A stretch of 64,000 nt of DNA, taken from positions 23,855,971 to 23,919,970 of the forward strand of contig NC_003070.9 of assembly GCF_000001735.4 (NCBI RefSeq), in the 5' to 3' direction. This document shows positions 32,997 through 44,338 of the stretch, one piece after another. The DNA is from Arabidopsis thaliana. Its lineage: Eukaryota; Streptophyta; Magnoliopsida; Brassicales; Brassicaceae. A program made the position numbers and the translations under genes. The stretch's first letter is position 1; the number at the start of each line of letters is the position of its first letter. The notes below the pieces were generated by a model. The model was given only the letters and a program-made list of their open reading frames with translations, was not told where the DNA came from and searched no databases.

Positions 32997-33533
32997 ATGC
33001 AGTACTACGAAAACCGTGAGAAAGACTACTACGAGGTGGCTCAAGGCCAACGCAATGGTTATGGCCAGAGCCAGAGCCACAACCACGAGGGATATGGCCA
33101 GAGCCAGAGCCGTGGGGGATATGGCCAGATCCATAACCGTGAGGGTTATAACCAAAACCGTGAGGGATATAGCCAAAGCCAGAGTCGCCCAGTATATGGG
33201 CTTAGCCCGACTTTGAACCACCGTAGCCACGGTGGGTTTCTTGATGGGCTCTTCAAGGGTCAAAATGGCCAAAAGGGTCAGAGTGGGCTAGGCACGTTTC
33301 TAGGGCAACACAAGAGCCAAGAGGCTAAAAAGAGTCAAGGACATGGGAAGCTCTTGGGGCAACATGACCAGAAGAAAACTCATGAGACAAACAGTGGTCT
33401 TAATGGCCTTGGAATGTTCATTAACAATGGTGAGAAGAAACATAGGAGGAAAAGTGAGCACAAGAAGAAGAACAAGGATGGGCATGGCAGTGGTAATGAG
33501 AGTGGAAGCAGCAGCGGTAGCGACAGCGACTGA
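32997..33533 (+). CDS. Gly/Gln/Tyr-repeat low-complexity protein of 178 aa
   Basis: A single-exon frame begins MQYYENREKDYYEVAQ. Residues ~20-65 hold five imperfect repeats built on GY-x-Q (GYGQSQS, GYGQSQS, GYGQIHN, GYNQNRE, GYSQSQS), encoded by matching tandem DNA repeats at about 33057-33190. The middle has Gly/Gln/His/Lys-rich segments (GTFLGQHKSQEAKKSQ, then GKLLGQHDQKK), and the end is basic (KKHRRKSEHKKKNK) then Ser/Asp (GSSSGSDSD). No globular domain is evident. Such prion-like low-complexity sequence can drive condensate formation in other proteins (established for FUS-type sequences). Promoter TATA at 32916-32924. Likely At1g64370, function unknown. Confidence 0.75.
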   Translation: MQYYENREKDYYEVAQGQRNGYGQSQSHNHEGYGQSQSRGGYGQIHNREGYNQNREGYSQSQSRPVYGLSPTLNHRSHGGFLDGLFKGQNGQKGQSGLGTFLGQHKSQEAKKSQGHGKLLGQHDQKKTHETNSGLNGLGMFINNGEKKHRRKSEHKKKNKDGHGSGNESGSSSGSDSD

Positions 33534-34828
33534 ATATCATATGCTTGCTCTGAAGAAAGTAACGCTTCTAAGAGTGACTAAATTAAGTACTTGGATGTAA
33601 TACTTAAAATAAAATCACTTAGGTGGTTGTCTTTGTGTGTCCTATATAACCTCGCTACTACATGAATCTACTTTTATAGTTTTGTTGCAAACCCTACAAA
33701 ACTACCATCGTATATACGGTGGAGAAAATCTGAACAATCTCCGGTCAAATTAACCAAAGGAGGGTTAATGCCTTATGTTACAAACTCACCATAGTATGTA
33801 CAGTTTACGGCTGAATGGCTTGCATTATGGGCCATTAAAAACAAAGGATATAGCCTTAGCCTAACAAAATCTAAATTTTGCTTTTGAATTTTATATTTTT
33901 ATTTCTGTTATAATTTTTTTCTTTTTTCTTAGATTACTTTAGATGAAACTTGTTTAGCTAGTTCATTTCGTTGTTGCTGTTGATAATTCTGGCAGCAACA
34001 GTGTGCTATGGAGTATTAACACTTTCAAATGCTTAGGAGGAAGAAAAAAACGAATTTAAATGAAAATATTATATTATGTATAGAGAGATGGAAATGTTGT
34101 GTTATTTTCGTCTGTGACATGTTTAGTTTAAAGGTCAAGATTTGGTTTTATTTTCTTAAGATTTAGGTCCGGACTGATTATCTGGACATGCGTACCACCA
34201 AACTACAATTAACCACTAAACACCAATATTTTATTTTTATTCTTTTCACTAAACACCAATATGATGTCAAGTTTAACGGATTTGGCATTGGCATGGTTCC
34301 GATTCAGTATTTGCAAAGTTGGTCTAATGTGGGTTGGATCAAACTTAATTCTGAATATATAAAATTTCAAATCATAAACATTTGGTGTGTTTGATCAGAA
34401 AATTTGTTTGGTCCATTGTTATAGAAATGTTTGTGTAAAGTATGGATTGTAAACAAAAGAGAAAACAAATAGTCTTTGATAATCACATGGAAGGAGAGAA
34501 TAAAAGGGACCACTTTAGGCATATGGTCGAGACTGTGACATGTGCTTCTTCTTCTCTTCTCTCTTCTTACCTTCCCCACCAATCTTATTTAATTGCTTCT
34601 TACAAACACATCATTAATTTTTGTACAGTATTTTAAAAACTTCACTTCACAATTCACACCTGTTTTAAATCTCACAATCTCAATTTTATTAAATTAACAC
34701 TGTAACATATAATTGTTCTTCTAAGTACAATCAGAAAGAAAGTCCTTCGATGATCTAAAACAGAAATTCAAAAAAAGGAGCTTTCACAACCTCTTTCAAA
34801 AACCACGAGGCTTTACATTGTATTTGAG
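33534..34828. other. intergenic region, no gene seen
   Basis: AT-rich. Short frames at 34188-34394 and 34442-34636 have no family features. A CCTATATAAC tract near 33641 is TATA-like but no gene follows it convincingly. Confidence 0.4.
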
Positions 34829-34920
34829 AAACCCTAATTATATTATTTAACAACTTTCGAATGATTTTAACAAAAGATCCGGTTTTACTTTAAACCCTAA
34901 ATTAACACCTAAAACCCTAA
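34829..34920. promoter_or_regulatory. cluster of three telo-boxes downstream of ERF061
   Basis: AAACCCTAA occurs perfectly at 34829-34837, 34892-34900 and 34912-34920, within the 3' flank of the minus-strand ERF061 gene. Telo-boxes bind TRB-type factors and are enriched at Polycomb-recruiting elements in Arabidopsis (established knowledge). Confidence 0.55.
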
Positions 34921-35010
34921 TTTTTCTCATCATTTTTGTCCTAATTCCAAACTTTTTTTTTTCTTCTTCTTGTTGCAATTTTGATCAAAATTCACATTCT
35001 TTGTGTAGTA

Positions 35011-36018
35011 TTAATTGGCAAGAACTTCCCAAATCAGCTCTGGATCGAACGATGGCATCCTCGCTAATAAAAACCCATCAGTGTCCACTCCCATCATTGC
35101 CTCTTCCTCCGCCGTCGCCGGTACTTCACTAGGGACCGAAACTGATACCGGAGAACTATTTTCACTGTTACACAAACCCATAGGTGAAACCCAATAACTA
35201 TCCTCTGAAGTAACCGCAGTAGTAGTTGTCGTCACCGGAGACGACGACAGAATCTCCGGCGATGACAAACACGAAGAATCCGCCGTGGCCGACGAGTTTT
35301 TGCTCACTTTTACGCTCTTTTTTGCTCTCTCTTTTCTGACTCTCTGGCAAATGGATTGGATCTTCCCGTCGACGGCGTTCTTGAGAGCTATTAGCTTAGA
35401 GGAATCTCCGAGTCCGAGTAGCTCACTCGGGTCTTTGAGATTAGGAAAATTGAGACGAGCGTATTCTCCACGGAGCTTATAGGCGGCGCGATCGTAAGCG
35501 TAAGCGGCGGCTTCCGCCGTGTCGTAAGTACCTAACCAAACCCTCATTCTGTTTTGCGGCAATCTTATCTCCGCAACCCATTTTCCCCAATGTCTCTGCC
35601 TCACTCCTCTGTAAAGTTTCTTCTTTTTCGTCACCCTCCCAGCCGCTAACGCAGCGGCGAAAGCGGCGGCTGGAGACCCGGCCGCCGCTTGGAGCATTAG
35701 CTCGGAAGTTTGATGATGATCGTACGTTGAGGAAAACAGAGGAGGATGAGGAGTGGAGATTGCTCTGTTCTGAAGGTGGAACTTCTCGATGATATCTCGT
35801 TGGCGGAGATAGACGGAGGACCCGAGCTGCGGCGGTGGCGGAGGATTGTGAGTGTTGAATGATGTTGTGGCGGATTCTACGGAGGAGGGAGTGAGAAGTG
35901 AGAAGATTGAGTCGAGTGTGTTTGGTCCTCCTGCTAATATGATCTGAGACAGAGATGCTCTGATTTCTGAGATTTTAGGACTGAAATTGTTCTGAAAAAT
36001 ATCATTGCTTTCTTCCAT
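35011..36018 (-). CDS. ERF061: ERF061, DREB A-6-type AP2/ERF transcription factor
   Basis: An intronless minus-strand frame encodes 335 aa from the ATG at 36018. One AP2/ERF domain spans ~136-193: [16 protein letters not shown], then [19 protein letters not shown]. Domain residues 14 and 19 are Val and Leu, as in DREB-type proteins of the A-6 group. N-terminal to it are a Pro run (NPPPPPQ near 58-64), an Ala-rich stretch ([11 protein letters not shown], 117-127) and the basic KKKK just before the domain, a probable nuclear signal. The C-terminus is Ser/Thr-rich and acidic ([13 protein letters not shown]), suggesting an activation region. It likely binds GCC or DRE elements and acts in stress or wound response; its family includes RAP2.4 and WIND1. 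A TATA-like box is at 36235-36243 (minus). Confidence 0.95.
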   Translation of the reverse strand: MEESNDIFQNNFSPKISEIRASLSQIILAGGPNTLDSIFSLLTPSSVESATTSFNTHNPPPPPQLGSSVYLRQRDIIEKFHLQNRAISTPHPPLFSSTYDHHQTSELMLQAAAGSPAAAFAAALAAGRVTKKKKLYRGVRQRHWGKWVAEIRLPQNRMRVWLGTYDTAEAAAYAYDRAAYKLRGEYARLNFPNLKDPSELLGLGDSSKLIALKNAVDGKIQSICQRVRKERAKKSVKVSKNSSATADSSCLSSPEILSSSPVTTTTTAVTSEDSYWVSPMGLCNSENSSPVSVSVPSEVPATAEEEAMMGVDTDGFLLARMPSFDPELIWEVLAN

Positions 36019-36234
36019 TTTTTCTCAACCAGACGTTTCGTGGAGTATAAGATAAAAAGAAACCCTAACAATTGTGTTTGATTTGATAGAATGATGGTTT
36101 TTCAAGTTCAAAAGAGATTGAACAAGAGTAAGATTGAGATAATGAGAGATTGTTTTTGAAAGAAAAGTAGAATTTGGTTTTTTTGTTTAAAGATCTATTT
36201 AATGGGTTTTTAAAGTTTAGAAAGAGCTTGTACA

Positions 36235-36243
36235 TATTTATAG
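36235..36243 (-). promoter_or_regulatory. TATA box of ERF061
   Basis: Minus-strand CTATAAATA about 220 bp upstream of the ATG at 36018, giving a leader of roughly 190 nt. Confidence 0.5.
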
Positions 36244-38940
36244 ACTTAGACAGATAGACAAGGAAAACAAACCAGAAAGGTTGTTTTATAGATTTCACAT
36301 GGACGCTTTGACTTTTTCTTGTTGATTTCTTCTTCTTTTATTTAAAGTTTGCCAAACGATTTTCATCATGATTTTGCTACAAGGTTTCTACTCTGAGATA
36401 ATACAAGTAGATACCTTATTTCCAACCACAATTCTAGTGTTATTAATCATTTCATGCTAATTATAAGCACTATACTCATGATACATATCTATATCTATGA
36501 GATTGTATCAATATACTTTTCTCTTGCATTTTGCATAAATTCTTCTACTAATCATGAAAATTAATAGAGTCTATGATTTTATTTGCTTTATTTTAGAATG
36601 TTTTTTTCATTAGTTAACAGACTATGATAGATATTTATATCTAATTATTACCGAATATAAATGATTTAGTTTACATTATTAAATTATACGAAAGTTTGAT
36701 TTAAGAACTTGCATACCCTTCAATTTATTCAAACTAAACTCTGGAAAATTAAAATATTTTGATCAATTAGATGTGTGCAATTTTTTATTCAGGTTTAATA
36801 ACGAAAATATAAACAAATGTTAGAAATCTATTTCTTAAAGTTTACCTTGGTGTAGACTAATGCTGTACTACTGTACTAGCGAGAATCAAAATTTTGTTTG
36901 TTACAACTCTCTATGGTACAATATACTAATTCAAAAGCTGAAACATAATAAGTAATATTCCTTAACTTTCGAGATGTGTAGTAACATTAATAAATAGATA
37001 CATTTCTACTAATGAACAAGGTGGGTAGCTTTGTTTATGGCCTTCGCAAAATTCATCTCAATATGTATTTCATACCGAAGGTGGACGTTTTAGATTCACA
37101 CCTCTTTTGTGGAATACATTCACACTTGTTTTTCTTCCAATTATCCAGTAAGAGCTAGTGAAATTTGTAATACATCAAATTTTGGGTACAAATGAAAAGG
37201 AAAGCTTGAGCATTCGACTACCACAATTAATTAATTACCATTAATACAAAATGCAATATGATTAGTTAGAACTTAGAACACATCTAGTATCAATGATGCC
37301 ATCTATGATAGATGCAAAATGAAAACATACTAAAATCATATTTTCTTTCCAATAAGTCATATTATTATTATTTTTAAAATATCAAATATATTATATGTTA
37401 TTTCATATAAATTCTTCAATTCCATACATACTTACATCTGATAAACTGTTAATCTCTCAGTAGATATCATCGGAAGATAGTTTTGTCGACACCATTTTGA
37501 CCATTAATAAAACACGCATTTGATAGCAGAAACTATACATCTTCTCTGTCTTCTCGCAATACGCCTTCACATATTAATGGCAAGTTTTCCAACCGAGTCA
37601 AATCCAAAAAAATTCCAATCCTTCCATCGTTTATTTTTTTCTCTTGGGTGATTTAATTTAACATAACGACGAGTCCGTGTAGTCCCCACAAAAAACTTTT
37701 TAAATTTATTGCGGTAAGAGAAGAAGAGAGAAGAGTCAAGACTTCTGTTTTAAAAAGGTCCGTATCGAATCATAAATTCTCTGCCACGCCTTCATTTTCT
37801 CGCCCCGATTACTTTCATCTCATTCTCTCTCCATCGTCTCATCTCCTCCACGAACCACAATTTCCAATTTCTGCCTTATACTATAACAAATGCATAAAAA
37901 TGATAAACCCCATAGAGATATATATTGACCAATATAATGATACTACAATAGTACAATTCATCTTTAATGAAGATATAATTCAGACAATAAAAACGAACGT
38001 CGCATAGACTACATATTTTTGATTTATGCCAATCTCCTCCCAAAGAGAATATAACCGTGGTTAGTTTCTTTCTTGAGGTTTTTTTTTTTTTTTTTTAGGA
38101 ATTTCTTAAACTTCTTAATAACTTCAGTTCATATATTTCATTGCTTAGTAAGTCAAAACCAAAAATTCAATTTATGGTTAACATATATATGTATATTCTT
38201 TTTTATAATTACTCGTATTTCTTCTCTCTATCTAATAAAATAATATAGTTCACTTTGTAATGCAGGGTCTAGAAGTGTTAAGATAAAATTAATAGATACA
38301 TTCAAGCTTTTACTTGTGAGAAAACGACTCTATGTTGGACCTATATATAGATGAGACTTTTTGCCAAAATCAAATCATAGCTATTCAACAGGAGTAAACT
38401 CAACTTGTATCAAATGTCTAAAAGTCTTCTAGACTCGAGCTAGATTTTAAAATATCTATTTCACTAAAAGATATAATCTGGAGGTCACGAGTTATGTATG
38501 GGTACGCAACCATACGTTTATAAGTGGGTCTTTTTTAGTACGTGCAGTGTTAGCCAAAATCGGTACGTTTTAATTAAACCTCAATTCTGCATATGAAGTG
38601 TACGTATATGATATAGGTGTGTGTGATCAATGACACGTACAAATCAATAAATTACTTTTAGAACATATCTCGGGGCCGGTCCATTCCTAATAAATCCAAA
38701 AAGTTATCATAACGCCAATCACATGTTAGCTTTCGGTGATTTTTTTGTTTTGTAATTGTATTTCTAAAAGAAAGAAAAAAATGTGAGATGTGCATATTAG
38801 TTTAGTCTAGCTAGCATATGTAGATTGAAATCTAGTTACATGACTGTTCTTCTAGAAAATAAAAAAATAATAGTAGAACGAGTAATTAACCAATTTTAGC
38901 AAATCAACTATCATATCAATGTTTAACTCAGTAATTTTAA

Positions 38941-39025
38941 GGAGCTGTTATATATTGGATTGGGTATTTTAATGGATAACACTTGATTTCAAAATGAATT
39001 AAAAACCCCAATCCAATAACATCCC
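38941..39025. mobile_element. short MITE, about 85 bp, with TTAA target duplication
   Basis: GGAGCTGTTATATATTGGAT at the left pairs with the inverse complement of the right end (ATCCAATAACATCCC). The element is flanked by TTAA on both sides (38937-38940 and 39026-39029). It is a compact foldback element. Confidence 0.6.
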
Positions 39026-40211
39026 TTAAAACCAAATTGGTATGTTATGTCCTAATCCGGTTAATCAATGGTTGATTTTTTATTCTTTGGTTGAATTAAA
39101 TAAATTTACAAACTGATGAGTCAAATCTAGCTTAGGTCAGTTTTGTACGCTTCGAAATTCTCTTAAAAGCACCGAAGGCAACTATAATTCCAATTTACAT
39201 GAGTTAAGTAACTTTCAATTTTCAAATGGCAAAAAAATAAAATGAAAGTTCCAACGAATTCATTATTGTAAGAAAAACTGGTAGAAACCCATGTGGAGCA
39301 CTTGAGGCCATTTAAAGACATGGATATAATTGGTCTCTGTTGATATTGAAATATCACAGATTAATTATTGAGAATAATACATGAAAGAACTTTATAGATT
39401 TAATATAGAAAGTTTGGTTGGCAGAGAATAAGTACTAAGCAAATTGAGATGTTTTCTGCTTGTCTTCCTTCAATATAAAAGAAAAAGCTTAGAAGCAAAT
39501 AACCCATACAGATAATATTATTGTTTCTTGCACGTAAACGTCAATTGTAGTAGTAGTTGCTTTCGTATGAACAATAGAAGCCGAAGAGAACCACAAACTT
39601 GTGGTACCAAAGTAATGGAGTCACGGGCAATATGGTAAATTCAAAAGATTGAGAATCTTATCCCGATCGAGTGACAAACACAGTGTGAAAGTAACTGCGT
39701 CGTTCGTCGTCGACGTTTTTAGTCTAAACAACAATGGCATAAACCAGTAAATAAAATGAAGAGCGAAGGGTATAATCGATATTTTATGCACCGAAAAAGT
39801 AGTGTTTTGTCGTTATTAGCGTATGTTTTGGAAAGGCGACGCCGACAGAACAGTGGTCCACTGCTCCTGAAGTCGACACGTCACCAAACTTTGTCTCCTT
39901 GTGAGGTCCCAGAAAAACGGATCTCGCTTTCTCCAGATCAATTAATCGCGATATCATCTCGCCACTATATATTTTACTCCGGCAATGGCGTTATTTCAGG
40001 GAATTACGTAATGTCGACGGGAAATGACGTCATGCTGATGCCAGTCTTCTACTACATCTGATATTTGATGATAATATGTTGGTATGATGGCTTTAAATTA
40101 GACCTAATTCTTGCTTCTTCTTTTTCGTTCACGTGTTTCGTTCAGTAACGTTGAGAATATAATAAATATCTCAAAAATATTTTCAGGTCATTGATTATAT
40201 TCTTGTAAAAG

Positions 40212-40330
40212 AAAACATATGTGTGTGTTCATAATTAACATCGTTATGAATCTTATGATGATGATCATAATTAACATATGTGTGTGTTCTTTCACAAAAA
40301 AAACATATGTGTGTGTTCATAATTAACATC
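40212..40330. repeat. repeated ATATGTGTGTGTTC tracts
   Basis: The run AACATATGTGTGTGTTC appears three times (near 40214, 40277 and 40303), twice followed by ATAATTAACATCG. It is a local duplication rather than a known element. Confidence 0.6.
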
Positions 40331-41483
40331 GATCGGCTAAGAAAGTTTTTTCATCAACCAAACGCTTTAAGATTTTAAGTTTTTTTTTTTTTTTTTTTTT
40401 TGGTTAAAATGACCTGAGAATCTCAAACTGAAATCTAAATTGGTCTCCAATAATTGTGAAAAGCTGAATATTCTTATAATTTTTTGTTTTAGATAAAATA
40501 TTCTTATAATTTAAGATGTTCAAAATGGATAACCATTATTATTATTTTGAATACAAAATGGATAACCATTATTGAAATCCAAAATTCATTTAAAAATGTA
40601 AATTAGTGTCTTCTTATTGAGGAGCTTTGAATATTTGAACCCAATAATACTCAACACTTTTTTTTAATAATACTCAACACTTATGTGATTAATAAAAACG
40701 CATGCAGTTAAGATTTCGTCGAATTAAAAGGAATCACGATACTATATATTATACTCCCATGATTATATGGTGTTTAAATAAAACAAGTAGATAGGTTCGT
40801 ATGAAATCGTACGGATAAATCCTAGAAGGCTAAAAAGTTGAATTATGCATGTATTATCTGTTTGAAGGTGACTACAAAAAAAAAAAGAGATTATTTGCCC
40901 GTACCTGCCCTAATTCGATTGGATAACTACTACACATAGACATGATTCTATAAATATATAATAACATAAACATCATTATCCTTAAAAACTAGATTAAACC
41001 TATAAATGCAACTACGTAGTTCAACAATGTAAAAAACCCTACGTGAATCGCTGTAGTTCTCATACGATTACTTATTGCGGGTTTAGACGTATATATTTTG
41101 CAATTAGTACTAGATTTAAATACTTTCCCAAGTATCCAGTTGAAATTAATTTACCGAGACCAAGCCATACAGTATATGATACTATATGTATGTTATAAAC
41201 TTAAAATAAGCTTATTTTACGACACGTATGCATATTAATATATTATGAATACTCTCAAATATATATAATATTATTGGATTTGATAGGTTAAACTTAAACA
41301 TTAATGTGGGACATTATTCAACGGATCGTAGACACTGTGACGAATATCGTTTCTTTGACGGCTAGGGTGGACCATCACAGTTTTAGACTTTTAGTTTCAT
41401 GAACATATTATCTAAAGTTGACAATTTTCTAAAAATCTATATGTGAGTGTCTACCGCAAAAGAAGCAATTCAGCAAAAATATT

Positions 41484-41602
41484 AAAATGTCTCGCATAAA
41501 CCATTAGAAGTTACTTTTTTCTGTCAAATTATTAAAATTTTCTTGACAAAATTTTATAGTTACATGCAACAGCATTTTAATATTTTATATGCGAGACATT
41601 TT
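41484..41602. repeat. 15-bp perfect inverted repeat
   Basis: AAAATGTCTCGCATA (41484-41498) is matched by its inverse complement at 41588-41602 with an 89-bp spacer. Possible relic of a small foldback element. Confidence 0.5.
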
Positions 41603-41858
41603 ACAAATGTTTGTATCTAAGACTATGAACTGGTTAAACATATATACTTTTTTTTTTTTAAACATATATACTTTCTTTAGACTATATTGAGTTTTCATTT
41701 ACGAAGTTGAGTTTTTTCATGGGATGAACTTATTTATGGGTTCAAAAGTCATTCTGAGTAAAACTATATTATAAATACCAATATATACAAGGCGAACATG
41801 ATAGTAGTGTTAGTAACTTAATATTATAATACTTCTTTTTCAAATGCTAAGTTTTATA

Positions 41859-41884
41859 TCATATATATATATATATATATATAT
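41859..41884. repeat. (TA)n microsatellite
   Basis: A pure TA dinucleotide run of about 13 units, prone to length variation between accessions. Confidence 0.8.
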
Positions 41885-43922
41885 GTATCTGTTCAATCTT
41901 AATGTACAATCCATTAAACTAGTACATGGAAATTCTAGAAACTTACACGAGCTGGATGTACTTTCTATTAATTCACACATTTCTCCCTAATTATTGATGT
42001 GGATTACGTAACTAATTAATAAGTGATTTCTCTTCAACATATATTGATATGCTACTATAGATCTGTATTAATCTACGTGTGCTCATAGACTGTATATATG
42101 AGGTCCCCACTTATCCCTAACGTAGACCTTCAATTTTTCTAAAGCATATATTTTGGCCATACTTTTTGAGGACCTACCAGTCTCCTTCTTAATTATTTTC
42201 ATTTTAATCACATTATACGTGATAACACACAGCTACGAAGTAAGAGGATTCGATGCTAAGGCAACATATTTCATGCACCCTATGACCAGATCAAATCTTC
42301 GTATTTCACAAATAGTCAACTACTAAGTGTTATCATCTACCGAATTAGGCATCGATAGTTTCTATTTAGATGTCACATATATAAACAACTATTCTACAAC
42401 AAAAATCACATAACGATTTCAGATTCTAAATATATATTATTTTCTGTTTAGTCTGGGAAAACACATATACTAGATAGTTTGAATTTGAATCTAATACTAA
42501 TCCAATAGATCCATTGAAAAAGTTTAATTGAGAAAACACATATACTAGTTAGTTTGAATTTGACGAATACTTGTTTTAGATGATTTTTTTTTAATATTGT
42601 TTCCATTTCATTCTTATAAGGAATATCCAATATATCTGTATAATAAAAACTCTCATCTCCAAACTGGCAAAAAGAAACTGGTTTTAACATTTCACACAAC
42701 ATCCTTATGAAATGTCGACAAGATCGTGTTTTGAATGAGAATTCCAAATTCCATGTAGAAAAGTCGTTTGCAAAAACAAAACTGATAAACAAAGAATTTG
42801 ATTGTTTCACTTCACATAGCTGACTTGGTCTTGGTTCTCCACAGAGTATAATTGATTAATAATCAAAAACTTCAATAATTAAGATAGAATGGAGCTGGAC
42901 GTGGACCTGGTCGGTTTGACCTTCTTCATTTAAATTAATATATTTGCTTTCAAATTATTGAACCTGTTTTTTTGTTGTTGCCAAAACATTATTGAAACTT
43001 TAGCGTGACTATGCATTGTAAAGCAGTAAAGCTTATTTATTTATTGTATTTTCTCTTTTTGGTTGTTAATTAATTATATGCACTCTATCACATTATTCTA
43101 ACAATTCAATACCCCAGAATTAAGGTAAGTTGACTTTCTTCGTTGACAAGACACGTGGCGAGTTCAGTACCGACGCCAAGTGGAGGAGCTTAGACTTTTT
43201 AACTAATTAATTTGCGTATGGTTCTTTTTCTTCCCATGCAGGTATTAGTTGTCTAGCAGCTGGTTCATGTTGGTATTCGTTTACGTCTCAATTATTATTC
43301 GTATGATCATACTATATTACTATATGATGTTTCAACCTCCATTTTTCAAAGATAAGTACGTAAGTTCGTTTACTCAATTGAAAAATCATATAATAGACAA
43401 GATTTTTATGAAATTAGTTCTCATCTTAGACATTTTCTATATCCGTGGTCCGTGGAATGGTTCGTAAACAAGAATCGAAGCTGTTTTAGATAAATACATT
43501 GGTTCAAGATTCATTTTGCTCACCATTAATTAATGTGGTCGAAGAATCACTTTGCGTGTTACTCGCTTATGACATCTATTAACGTGAGTACGGCTCTGCA
43601 CTTCATTAACATCGTTTACAATCTACAAAGGTCATAAAGGTCCGTTTATAAGAATAAGTAAGCTTGTTTGATTAATTGAAGAGATTAATTATAGTATTGA
43701 ATAAATTAATCCTATTAACACGTCCTAGTAGACTATAAACACGACTTATTTTTTCTTTCATTTCTCCTTAGTTGATACTACGGAGAATATACAGAGTCTC
43801 TTTGAAGATCATTTATCATTTACATATCATCCATTCAGGGAAAAGAAAATAAAAATGGACGGAGTTTGGTTTATGTGAAAGAATATTAATAAAGTGGGCT
43901 TTGATAGTCAAACTTTCATACT

Positions 43923-43968
43923 AAACCCTAACGACCCAATACGATATTTTTTCCTTTATTTCGGCCCA
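43923..43968 (+). promoter_or_regulatory. telo-box and site II element of the membrane protein gene
   Basis: AAACCCTAA (43923-43931) and GGCCCA (43963-43968) lie about 370-415 bp before the ATG at 44339. Telo-box plus site II is a known combination in promoters of growth-linked plant genes (established knowledge). Confidence 0.5.
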
Positions 43969-44338
43969 AGTCTGCTAGTTTTTATCAAAATCCAAACGGT
44001 GTCGTTTAGAAACACTGTGAGTCTGGGACGAAGTCAAAAAAGATGTACAACGACGACTAAAGTCAAAACGTGAGTCTCTTCTCTTCTCTAGTGGTGCGTG
44101 GTGACTCACACAAGTCTCGAGCCAATCCAATTCTCGAGAATCACAAAACGGAGATTCAAACCGATGAACAAAACCATTCGAAAATCAGAAGAATCCGAGT
44201 CCAATTGTTGCGAGGTCGGTTTTGATCTTCATTTCTGATGTTTGCTTCTTCACTTAATAACACAACAACAGAGCTCTTGATTTGCGAAATTTGATGAATT
44301 TCAGATGAAATTTTGAGTTACTTTAAGCGTCGTCAAAA

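Larger units (their letters stand above)
36244..44338. other. 8-kb gene-poor intergenic region
   Basis: No gene I can support. Contents: AT-rich DNA; poly-T runs at 38080-38097 and 40380-40402; a short MITE at 38941-39025; a GC-richer island around 39700-40060 with a 101-codon frame and a TGACGTCA motif; repeated tracts at 40212-40330; a (TA)n tract at 41859-41884; an inverted repeat at 41484-41602; a diverged direct repeat at 42455-42567; an ACACGTGGC element at 43151-43159; and the promoter of the membrane protein gene from about 43900 (see entries). Confidence 0.5.

Noticed and set aside
32928..33272. 114-codon antisense ORF opposite the GYGQ-repeat gene
   Set aside because: Its hydrophobic repeats are the mirror of the tandem coding repeats on the plus strand, which has the TATA box and sensible start.
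42448..42810. 120-codon minus-strand ORF
   Set aside because: Its internal repeat comes from a local direct DNA repeat (42455-42567) and nothing else supports coding.
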